Positions 23,954-30,909 of a stretch of 64,000 bases of DNA are shown piece by piece. The stretch comes from Streptomyces sp. NBS 14/10 (lineage in GTDB: Bacteria > Actinomycetota > Actinomycetes > Streptomycetales > Streptomycetaceae), in the NCBI RefSeq assembly GCF_002224125.1, contig NZ_NCSM01000007.1:437839-501838 (forward strand). The letters are read 5' to 3'. Each line of letters opens with the position of its first letter. Positions within the stretch are counted from its first letter, which is position 1. The position numbers and the translations under genes were made by a program. Under the pieces are notes generated by a model. The model saw only the letters and a program-made list of their open reading frames with translations. It was not told the DNA's origin and made no database searches.

Positions 23954-25213
23954 GTGTTGTCGGAGACGGCGGGAGTCATCGCCGTCGCATCCGCTCTGCT
24001 GGTGCTGACGCTGCTGCTGGGCTCGTTATGGGTCGCCAGGCTGCGTACGGCGCTCGCCGAGGCGCGTACGACGGCCGAACGGGAGCGGGCAGCCGCCGCT
24101 GAGGCGCGGGCCGAAGCGGAGCGGGAGCGAGCCGTCGCGGCCGAGCGCGGCGAGGAGGTGGCCCGGCTGTCCGCCGTACGGGCCGAGCTGGACGAGGCGG
24201 CCCGCCGGGAGCGGAATCTGCGCGACTCCGTCCAGGCGTCCTTCGAGTCCGTGGCCAGGAATATGCACGCCATGGCGGTGGTGCAGCAGCAGGTGCTCGA
24301 CGGCCTGGAACAGCGCATCAGCGAGGCGGCCTTGATGGCCGAGGTGATGAAGGCCGACCACGCCGCGGCCCAGATGACCCGCAAGGCGCAGACCCTGATG
24401 GTGATGTGCGGGATCTGGCCCGCGCGGCGCGAGACCCGGCCGGTGACGCTCTTCGACTGTGTGCGCGGCGCGCAGTCGCGGATCGTGGAGTTCGGGCGGG
24501 TCGATGTGCACGGCGGCCAGACGCTGTACGTGGTGGCGCCCGCGGTCGAGGGTCTGATGCACGCGATCGCCGAACTGCTGGAGAACGCCACGGTGTTCTC
24601 CCCCTCGCGCACCCAGGTCGCGGTCTCCATCCGGGAGGTCGCCGCGGGCGCGGTCGTCGAGATCGACGACGCGGGGCTCGGTATGCCGCCCGATGTGCTG
24701 GAGCAGGCCGTCGCCCAGCTCCGGGACAGCCTTGACCTGGCCGAGCTGGGGGCGGTGCCGCGGCTGGGGCTCGCCTGTGTCGGGCGGTGGTCGCGGGAGC
24801 TGGGCTTCAGCGTGGAGCTGTCGACCGCCTCGGCGTACGGCGGGACGCGGGTGGTGGTCTTCGTACCGCACCGGCTGCTCGGCGGGGGCGCCGAGCCGGT
24901 CGTGGACACGGAGCCGGTCGTCATCGAGCCCGTGACCGCCCCGGCCGCACCCGCGCCCATCGGGGCCGACTCCGGACCCGGCCCCGACTCAGGGGCCGGG
25001 GCCGGGCTGCCGCAGCGGCGCAACCGCCGCCGTACGAACCAGAAGGCGCCCGACGCCAAGGCGCCCGCCCCCACCTGCGACCCGTGGACCCCCGAGGCCG
25101 CCCGCGCGTCCATCGCCAGCATCGTCTCCGGCACCCGTCGCGGGCGCGCGGAGGTGGCCGAGGCCGACCAAGCCGACCAACAGGACCGAGCAGATCGAGA
25201 AGGAGGCCGGTAG
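23954..25213 (+). CDS. cvnA: Conservon sensor-like ATPase, CvnA-type
   Basis: 419-aa histidine-kinase-like membrane protein. There is one N-terminal helix (GVIAVASALLVLTLLLGSLW), a long Ala/Glu/Arg coiled coil (about 30-95), a region without an H-box histidine in the usual place, and an HATPase domain with N-box IAELLENATVFSPS and G-box DDAGLGMP. The C-terminal tail is Pro/Ala-rich. CvnA proteins anchor the conservon complex and act with CvnB-D rather than as ordinary kinases. GTG 23954 follows GGAGG. Its stop overlaps the cvnB start by 1 nt. Confidence 0.92.
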   Translation: MLSETAGVIAVASALLVLTLLLGSLWVARLRTALAEARTTAERERAAAAEARAEAERERAVAAERGEEVARLSAVRAELDEAARRERNLRDSVQASFESVARNMHAMAVVQQQVLDGLEQRISEAALMAEVMKADHAAAQMTRKAQTLMVMCGIWPARRETRPVTLFDCVRGAQSRIVEFGRVDVHGGQTLYVVAPAVEGLMHAIAELLENATVFSPSRTQVAVSIREVAAGAVVEIDDAGLGMPPDVLEQAVAQLRDSLDLAELGAVPRLGLACVGRWSRELGFSVELSTASAYGGTRVVVFVPHRLLGGGAEPVVDTEPVVIEPVTAPAAPAPIGADSGPGPDSGAGAGLPQRRNRRRTNQKAPDAKAPAPTCDPWTPEAARASIASIVSGTRRGRAEVAEADQADQQDRADREGGR

Positions 25214-25659
25214 TGGCCGGAACCATATCCAGGCTGCCGGACGTTGGATGGATGCTGCGTCCGCTGACGCAGATCCCGGGCGTGCGGCATGCCGTCGTCG
25301 TCTCGGAGGACGGTCTGCGCATGGGGCACGGCTCCGCCGAGGGGCTGACAGGGGAGGTGCCCCAACTGGACGTGGCGGAGGCCGAGTCGCTGGCCGCCGC
25401 CTGCGCGGCGCTCACGGTGACCGGGCAGTCCACGGCGGCACTGTTATTCGGCGACGACGCGGGGGTGCGGCAGCTCATGGTCGAGTCCGACAAGGGGTTC
25501 GTGCTGTTCACCTCGGCCGGCCAGGGGGCGTCTCTGGGCGTGGCCACCGATATGGAAGCGGATGTCGGTCTGGTGGCCCAGCAGATGCAGTTACTCGTGG
25601 CGAAAATAGGCGCCCATCTGAGCAGCCGCCCCCGGGAGTCGATGACCTCGACGCCATGA
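25213..25659 (+). CDS. cvnB: Conservon roadblock/LC7 protein, CvnB-type
   Basis: 148-aa Roadblock/LC7 domain protein (WMLRPLTQIPGVRHAVVVSE, DGLRMGHG, VESDKGFVLFTSAGQGASLG). In conservons it is thought to regulate the GTPase CvnD, by analogy to MglB. It starts at GTG 25213, overlapping the cvnA stop, and its stop overlaps the cvnC start (ATGA). Confidence 0.93.
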   Translation: MAGTISRLPDVGWMLRPLTQIPGVRHAVVVSEDGLRMGHGSAEGLTGEVPQLDVAEAESLAAACAALTVTGQSTAALLFGDDAGVRQLMVESDKGFVLFTSAGQGASLGVATDMEADVGLVAQQMQLLVAKIGAHLSSRPRESMTSTP

Positions 25660-26015
25660 ACGAGCCCCGCGAGGAACGGACCACCCCGGCCGTGCGGCCG
25701 TACGTGATCACACGTGGCCGCGCAGGTTCCTCACGGGACGAACTGCCGTGGGAGACGCTCGTCATGGCCTCGGGAAGCGCGCCGCCCCCGGAACTCCAGC
25801 CGGAGTACCGGCGGATCGTCGACTTCTGTCAGGGTCTGCTGTCGGTGGCGGAGGTGGCCGCGCACCTCGGCCAGCCACCGGCCGTGGTGCAGGTGCTGCT
25901 GGCCGATCTCATCGACTGGGGGCATATCGTGGCGCGCCCGCCCGTCCGGACCGCCAAGCGTGCCGACAGGGACTTGCTGAGGAAGGTGCTCGATGGGCTT
26001 GAGAGCAAGCTCTGA
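25656..26015 (+). CDS. cvnC: Conservon DUF742 protein, CvnC-type
   Basis: 119-aa DUF742 protein. RPYVITRGR near the N-terminus and a winged-helix-like C-terminal part (CQGLLSVAEVAAHLGQPPAV, VQVLLADLIDWGHI) are typical. It overlaps cvnB by 4 nt and cvnD by 23 nt. The role within the conservon complex is not well defined. Confidence 0.93.
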   Translation: MNEPREERTTPAVRPYVITRGRAGSSRDELPWETLVMASGSAPPPELQPEYRRIVDFCQGLLSVAEVAAHLGQPPAVVQVLLADLIDWGHIVARPPVRTAKRADRDLLRKVLDGLESKL

Positions 26016-26826
26016 GATCTCGGACGGAGCAGGCGGCACGGACGGCCCAGGCAGCGCGGGCGGAACAGGCGGTGCGGGCGGAACAGGCGGTGCGGAGGGC
26101 ACCGATGACAGGGACGGTGTGCACGACGTGGACGGCGGCGTGGACGGCGGCGTGGACAACGAAGACGACAAGAGTGACGGGGACAAGATGGCCGACATGA
26201 ACGACGCGGACGACTCGGCCGACGCGGACGACGCCGACGATCTGGCCGGCACACCCGTCATGTACGTGCAGTCCAGCGTGTCCGGCGCGGCCAAGATCCT
26301 GGTCGTCGGCCCCATGGGCGTCGGCAAGACCACGCTGATCGGCACCGTCTCGGAGATCAAGCCGCTGTCCACCGAGGCGACCATGACCCAGGCGGGCGCC
26401 CGCCTCGACACCGCCGTACGGCCGTCCAAGATCACGACCACGGTGGCCCTGGACTTCGGCCGGATCACGCTCGGCGGCGAGTTGGTGCTCTATCTGTTCG
26501 GCACGCCGGGTCAGCAGCGTTTTCTACCCGCGTGGAAGGACCTGGCGCGCGGTGCCCTGGGCGCGCTCGCGCTCGTCGACACCCGCGATCTGGAGGCCTC
26601 CTTCGACGCCATCGGGCATCTGGAGGACCTGGACGTCCCGTTCTCCGTCGCGGTCAACGCGTTCCCCGACAGCGTGCTGCACAGCGAGGACGATCTGCGC
26701 TCCGCGCTCGATCTGCTCCCCCACACCCCGCTGGTCATCTGCGACGCCCGGGAGCACAAGTCCTCCGTCCAGGCGCTGATCTCGCTGGTCTCCCACCTCA
26801 TAGAGACCATCACGGAGGCGTCGTGA
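25993..26826 (+). CDS. cvnD: Conservon small GTPase, CvnD-type
   Basis: 277-aa protein. The GTPase domain occupies the last 190 residues: P-loop VVGPMGVGKTTLIG, switch region TTTVALDFGRI, G3-like FGTPGQQRF, then VAVNAFPDS. The first 85 residues are an unusually long Gly/Asp-rich low-complexity extension (GGTGGAGGTGGAEGTDD). A shorter start is possible, because the conserved domain begins near VMYVQSSVSGAAKILVVG, but no better ribosome site is obvious. Its stop overlaps the first P450 gene (GTGA). Confidence 0.9.
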   Translation: MGLRASSEISDGAGGTDGPGSAGGTGGAGGTGGAEGTDDRDGVHDVDGGVDGGVDNEDDKSDGDKMADMNDADDSADADDADDLAGTPVMYVQSSVSGAAKILVVGPMGVGKTTLIGTVSEIKPLSTEATMTQAGARLDTAVRPSKITTTVALDFGRITLGGELVLYLFGTPGQQRFLPAWKDLARGALGALALVDTRDLEASFDAIGHLEDLDVPFSVAVNAFPDSVLHSEDDLRSALDLLPHTPLVICDAREHKSSVQALISLVSHLIETITEAS

Positions 26827-28115
26827 CGGGCGGTTGGGCCGATGGCGCGCTGCCGGCCCCGGTGCCGCTGTACGGGCCGGGGCCGGCCGGCGACATGCCC
26901 GCGCTGTACGAGCGGATGCGCCGCGACCACGGCCCGGTCGTGCCCGTCGCCATCGCGCCCGGCATCGAGGCGTGGCTGGTGCTCGGCCATCGCGAGCTGC
27001 TTCATCTGACCCGCGACGAGCAGTACTTCTCGCACGATCCCAGGCGCTGGACCCCGCTGCGCGACGGCCGCGTGCCGCCCGACTCGCCGCTGATCCCGCT
27101 GGTCGGCTGGCGCCCGGCGCTGCTGTTCGCCGACGGCCGGCAGCACCGCCGGATGCGCTCGGCGGTCGCCGAGGCGCTGGGCCGGCTCGACGGGCACGAG
27201 CTGATCCGTACGGTGCGGTCCGCCGCCGAGCGGCTGATCGCCGGGTTCGCGGACCGGCATGAGGCGGATCTGGTGCCGCAGTACGCGCGGCTGCTCCCAC
27301 TGCACGTCGTCACCCGGATCCTGGGCCTCGACGAGGAGCGCGGGCCGCGGCTGGTCGAGGCGATCGCCGCCATCGTCAACCCCACCGCCGCCGCCACCGG
27401 CGCCAACCGGCGCATGGGTGGCATCCTGCTGGAGCTGATCGAGCAGAAGAAGCGGCAGCCGGGCGCGGATCTGACCTCCTGGCTGCTGGAGCACCCGGTC
27501 GGCCTCAGCGACCAGGAAGTGCTGCACAACCTCGTAGTGATCATCGTGGCGGGGAACCAGACGACCGTGAACTGGATCGCCGACACCGTACGGATCCTCC
27601 TCACCGACCCGGGCTTCCGCTCCTCGCTGGCCCGCGGCCACCTCACGGTCGACGACGCGCTGGACCTGGTGCTGTGGCGCCATCCGCCCACCGCCAACTT
27701 CCCCGGCCGCTACGCCACCCGCGATCTGCGTTTCGGCGGACAGCACATCCGCGCCGGGGACATGCTCATCCTGGGCCTGGCGGGGGCGAACGCCGACCCC
27801 GAGGTGCTGCCCGAGGACGGCCGTCCGGTCATCGGCAACCGCTCCCACCTCGCCTTCGGCGCCGGTCCGCACACCTGCCCGGCACGGGACCCGGCACGGC
27901 TGATCACCCGGACCGCCGTGGACACCCTCCGGCACCGGCTGCCCGACCTCGAACTCGCGGTTCCGGAGGGCCAGTTGGCCTGGATCACCTCACCCTGGTC
28001 GAAGAACCTGGCCGGGCTGCCGGTGCGGTTCACCGCCCCGCAGCTCGCGGCGGACGCGGCGGACGCGGCGGCGGCCGCCCATCCGGCACCGGCAGACTCA
28101 GGAGACTTACGATGA
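26823..28115 (+). CDS. Conservon-linked cytochrome P450, CYP157-like, K-helix ExxR absent
   Basis: 430-aa P450-fold protein. The heme loop FGAGPHTCPARDPAR has the axial Cys; the I-helix is VAGNQTTVNW. Where the neighbouring P450 has EETLR (ExxR), this one has DLVLW, so both conserved Glu and Arg are lost. This is a known trait of the CYP157 family found in conservons. GTG 26823 overlaps the cvnD stop by 4 nt, so translation is coupled. The substrate is unknown, and a structural or regulatory role is possible. Confidence 0.88.
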   Translation: MTGGWADGALPAPVPLYGPGPAGDMPALYERMRRDHGPVVPVAIAPGIEAWLVLGHRELLHLTRDEQYFSHDPRRWTPLRDGRVPPDSPLIPLVGWRPALLFADGRQHRRMRSAVAEALGRLDGHELIRTVRSAAERLIAGFADRHEADLVPQYARLLPLHVVTRILGLDEERGPRLVEAIAAIVNPTAAATGANRRMGGILLELIEQKKRQPGADLTSWLLEHPVGLSDQEVLHNLVVIIVAGNQTTVNWIADTVRILLTDPGFRSSLARGHLTVDDALDLVLWRHPPTANFPGRYATRDLRFGGQHIRAGDMLILGLAGANADPEVLPEDGRPVIGNRSHLAFGAGPHTCPARDPARLITRTAVDTLRHRLPDLELAVPEGQLAWITSPWSKNLAGLPVRFTAPQLAADAADAAAAAHPAPADSGDLR

Positions 28116-29446
28116 CCGACGCGACCGACGCGACCGACGCGACCGACGCGACCGACGGCCAATGCCCCGTGCCGCACGCCGCCCCCACCCCGCATCGGCT
28201 GGACCCCACCGGGGCCGGTCAGCACACGGTCAACGCACGGCTGCGGGAGCGCGCGGCCGCGGTCCCGGTCCTGCTGCCCGGCGATGTCACGGCCTACGCC
28301 ATCACCCGCCACGAAGAGCTCAAGGACTTCACCACCCACCCCCAAGTCGCCAAGGACGCCCGCCACTTCGCCGCGCTGCGAGACGGTGAGATCCCGCCCG
28401 GCTGGCCGCTGGCGACCTTCGCCACCGTACGGGGCATGACCACCGCCGACGGCGCCGACCACAAGCGGCTGCGCTCCCTGGTCACGCGGGCCTTCACCCC
28501 GCGCCGGGTGGAGGCGCTGCGCCCCGCCGTCGAGGAGCTGACCGCCGCCCTCCTGGACCGGCTGGCCGAGGCCGCCGCCGAGGCCCCCGACGGCGTGGTC
28601 GACCTGCGCCGCCACTTCGCGCTGCCGCTGCCCATGGGTGTGATCTGCCGGCTGCTCGGCGTCGGCCCCGAGCACCAGGACCGGCTGCACGCCCTCTCCA
28701 ACGACATCGTCGGCACCCGTACCGCCCCCGAGCGGGCGCTGGCCGCCAACCGCGAGATGATCGCCGTCCTGGGCCAGGTGGCCGCCGCGCGGCTGCGCTC
28801 GCCGGGCGATGATCTGACCAGCGCGCTGCTCGGTGTACGCGAGGAGGACGGCGACCGGCTCAGCGAGGAAGAGCTCATCGGCACGCTGCTGCTGATGATC
28901 ATCGCCGGGCACGAGACCACGCTCAACCTGATCACCAACGCCGTGCGGGCGCTGTGCGCCCACCGCGACCAGCTGGAGCTGGTGCGCTCCGGCGTCGGCG
29001 AGGCGTCCTGGGGCGATGTGGTCGAGGAGACCCTGCGCTACGACAGCCCCGTCAGCCTCTTCCCCTTCCGCTACCCGACCCGCGACCTGGCCGTCGGCGA
29101 CACGGTGATCCCCCAGGGCGCCCCCGTCCTCGTCTCGTACACCTCCGCCGGGCGCGATCCGCGGGCCCACGGCGCGGACGCCGACCGCTTCGACATCACC
29201 CGCCACACCCGCCCCGACGCCGCCCGCCATCTGTCCTTCGGCCACGGCGCGCACTACTGCCTCGGCGCGCCGCTGGCCCGTATGGAGGCCACGGTCGCCC
29301 TCGACGCGCTGTTCACCCGCTTCCCCGGCCTTGACCTGGCCGTCCCCGACGACGCGCTCGTCCCGCACCCCAGCTTCGTCGGAAACAGCCCGCAGGAGCT
29401 GCCGGTGCGGCTCCGGCCCGCGGCCCCCGCGGCTCACAGCGGCTGA
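28112..29446 (+). CDS. Cytochrome P450, CYP154-like
   Basis: 444-aa P450 with full motifs: I-helix IIAGHETTLN, K-helix EETLRYDSP, heme loop FGHGAHYCLGAPLARME. A MTDATDATDATDATDGQ repeat precedes the conserved domain. It overlaps the preceding P450 by 4 nt and completes the conservon operon. CYP154 enzymes hydroxylate diverse small molecules; the natural substrate is unknown. The electron donor is not encoded nearby. Confidence 0.9.
   Translation: MTDATDATDATDATDGQCPVPHAAPTPHRLDPTGAGQHTVNARLRERAAAVPVLLPGDVTAYAITRHEELKDFTTHPQVAKDARHFAALRDGEIPPGWPLATFATVRGMTTADGADHKRLRSLVTRAFTPRRVEALRPAVEELTAALLDRLAEAAAEAPDGVVDLRRHFALPLPMGVICRLLGVGPEHQDRLHALSNDIVGTRTAPERALAANREMIAVLGQVAAARLRSPGDDLTSALLGVREEDGDRLSEEELIGTLLLMIIAGHETTLNLITNAVRALCAHRDQLELVRSGVGEASWGDVVEETLRYDSPVSLFPFRYPTRDLAVGDTVIPQGAPVLVSYTSAGRDPRAHGADADRFDITRHTRPDAARHLSFGHGAHYCLGAPLARMEATVALDALFTRFPGLDLAVPDDALVPHPSFVGNSPQELPVRLRPAAPAAHSG
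28118..28157. repeat. 9-bp tandem repeat encoding ATD units
   Basis: Four near-exact copies of GCGACCGAC at the start of the CYP154-like gene give an Ala-Thr-Asp ladder. The unit is a multiple of 3, so copy number can vary without a frameshift. Confidence 0.8.
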
Positions 29447-29466
29447 CGGGGCATGCTGAGGGCAGC

Positions 29467-29504
29467 GTTGCTTCAGGGAAACGGCGGTGATGCGGCCGGG
29501 TAAC
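29467..29504 (+). promoter_or_regulatory. GlnR-like box upstream of the nitrite reductase operon
   Basis: Four 5-mers at exact 11-bp spacing: GTTGC (29467), GAAAC (29478), GATGC (29489), GTAAC (29500). The first pair, GTTGC-n6-GAAAC, differs by one base from the actinobacterial GlnR site GTnAC-n6-GaAAC. Nitrite assimilation genes are typical GlnR targets. It lies 24-61 bp before the first ATG. Confidence 0.55.
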
Positions 29505-29527
29505 AGGCACCCCGCACGCTTCCTGGC

Positions 29528-30907
29528 ATGAGGTCGTACAAGGAGTCCGGCAGCGGCCGGCGGGTGGTGATCGTCGGCGGCGGCATGGCCGGGACGCGGC
29601 TGGCGCAGCAGCTCGCCGCGACGGCCGCCGACGGCTCCGTCGAGGTGACGATCATCGGCGAGGAGCCGCACCCGGCGTACAACCGTGTGCTGCTCGCCGA
29701 AGTCCTCGCCGGGCGGTACGCCCCCGATGTGATCGCCCTCCCGGGCCTTGCTGTCGGCCGCCGGCTGAGCGGCGTACGCGTGGTCCGGCTCGACCGGGAC
29801 CCGGGCGAGGTCGTCTGTGACGACGGGCGCCGCGTCCCGTACGACGCGCTGGTGCTGGCCACCGGCTCCAACCCGGTGCTGCCCCCGCTGCGCGGGCTCT
29901 TCGAACCCCACGGCCACGACCTGCCGGACGGCGTCCACGCCTTCCGCACCATGGACGACTGCCTGGCCCTCGGCGCGGCCATCCGCCCCGGCGTCCGCGC
30001 CGTCGTCATCGGCGGCGGCCTGCTCGGCGTCTCCGCGGCACGGGCCCTGGCCCAGCGCGGCGCCCAGGTCGTCCTCGCCCACCAGGGCGAACACCTCATG
30101 GAACGGCAGCTGGACACGGGCGCGGCTGCGATGCTGCGGCGCCATGTGGCGGCGCTGGGCGTGGAGGTCCATACGGAGTGCCGCGTACGGGGGCTGCGCA
30201 CGCGGCCCGTGTCCGCTTCCGGCGGCGGGCGCGCCGTTCGCGCCGTGGCCGCCGTGGAACTGGCGGACGGATACGCCCTCGACGCCGACCTGGTCATCCT
30301 CGCCTGCGGCGCCCGCCCCCGCGTCGGCCTGGCCCACGCGGCCGGACTCGCCGTGGCACGCGGCGTCGTCGTGGACGACCAGCTGCGCACGAGCGACCCC
30401 CGGATCTTCGCGATCGGCGACTGCGCGGAGCACGCCGGCATCCTGTACGGCCTGGCCGGCCCGGCCCAGGACCAGGCGGATGTGCTGGCGCATGTTGTGG
30501 GCAATCGTTCCGCGGAGGGGGCGCCTCCCAGCGGTAGCTGGGGGAGGAACGGGTGGGCACAACCCGACCACCGGGCCGCGCACGGCAGCGATACCGGCCC
30601 CCGCTACGCGGGCAGCCGCACCCTGACCCGGCTGACGCTCGCCGCCGCGTCTACGGCCGCCGCCAGCCCGCTCGATCTCGCCGCGTTCGGCGAGACCACA
30701 CCCGCCCCCGGCGACGACGTCGTGCATCTGGCCGACGCCACGCGGAACGCGTACCGGAAGGTCGTGGTGCGTGGGGATCGGCTCGTCGGGGGGATTCTGC
30801 TTGGCGATCTCGGCAGCGTCGGCGCGCTCGCCCGCACTTGGGAGGGTGACGAACCGCTCCCCTCCGCCCCCTTGCTGCACCTGCTGACCAACGATGGAGG
30901 CTCCTGA
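29528..30907 (+). CDS. FAD/NAD(P)-dependent oxidoreductase of the nitrite reductase operon (NirB N-terminal-like)
   Basis: 459-aa flavoprotein. FAD site VVIVGGGMAGTRLAQQ, NAD site AVVIGGGLLGVSAARAL, ATGSNP and the second FAD motif IFAIGDCAEH follow the NirB/rubredoxin-reductase pattern. It lacks siroheme and iron-sulfur domains, so it probably delivers NAD(P)H electrons alongside NirB. The DNA 30494-30563 is a palindromic repeat inserted in frame, adding about 23 residues (SAEGAPPSGSWGRNGWAQPD). ATG 29528 lies just after a GlnR-like box. It is 2 nt from the nirB start, so it is the first gene of the operon. Confidence 0.85.
   Translation: MRSYKESGSGRRVVIVGGGMAGTRLAQQLAATAADGSVEVTIIGEEPHPAYNRVLLAEVLAGRYAPDVIALPGLAVGRRLSGVRVVRLDRDPGEVVCDDGRRVPYDALVLATGSNPVLPPLRGLFEPHGHDLPDGVHAFRTMDDCLALGAAIRPGVRAVVIGGGLLGVSAARALAQRGAQVVLAHQGEHLMERQLDTGAAAMLRRHVAALGVEVHTECRVRGLRTRPVSASGGGRAVRAVAAVELADGYALDADLVILACGARPRVGLAHAAGLAVARGVVVDDQLRTSDPRIFAIGDCAEHAGILYGLAGPAQDQADVLAHVVGNRSAEGAPPSGSWGRNGWAQPDHRAAHGSDTGPRYAGSRTLTRLTLAAASTAAASPLDLAAFGETTPAPGDDVVHLADATRNAYRKVVVRGDRLVGGILLGDLGSVGALARTWEGDEPLPSAPLLHLLTNDGGS
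30494..30563. repeat. 70-bp interspersed palindromic repeat inserted in a coding region
   Basis: Outer arms GTTGTG..CGTTCC and GGAAC..CACAAC enclose CCTCCCAGCGGTAGCTGGGGGAGG-like sequence (stem CCTCCC-AGC/GCT-GGGGGAGG). I recognise the CCCAGCGGTAGCTGGGGGAGG type as a dispersed Streptomyces element usually found between genes. Here it is read through in frame. Confidence 0.6.
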
Positions 30908-30909
30908 CG

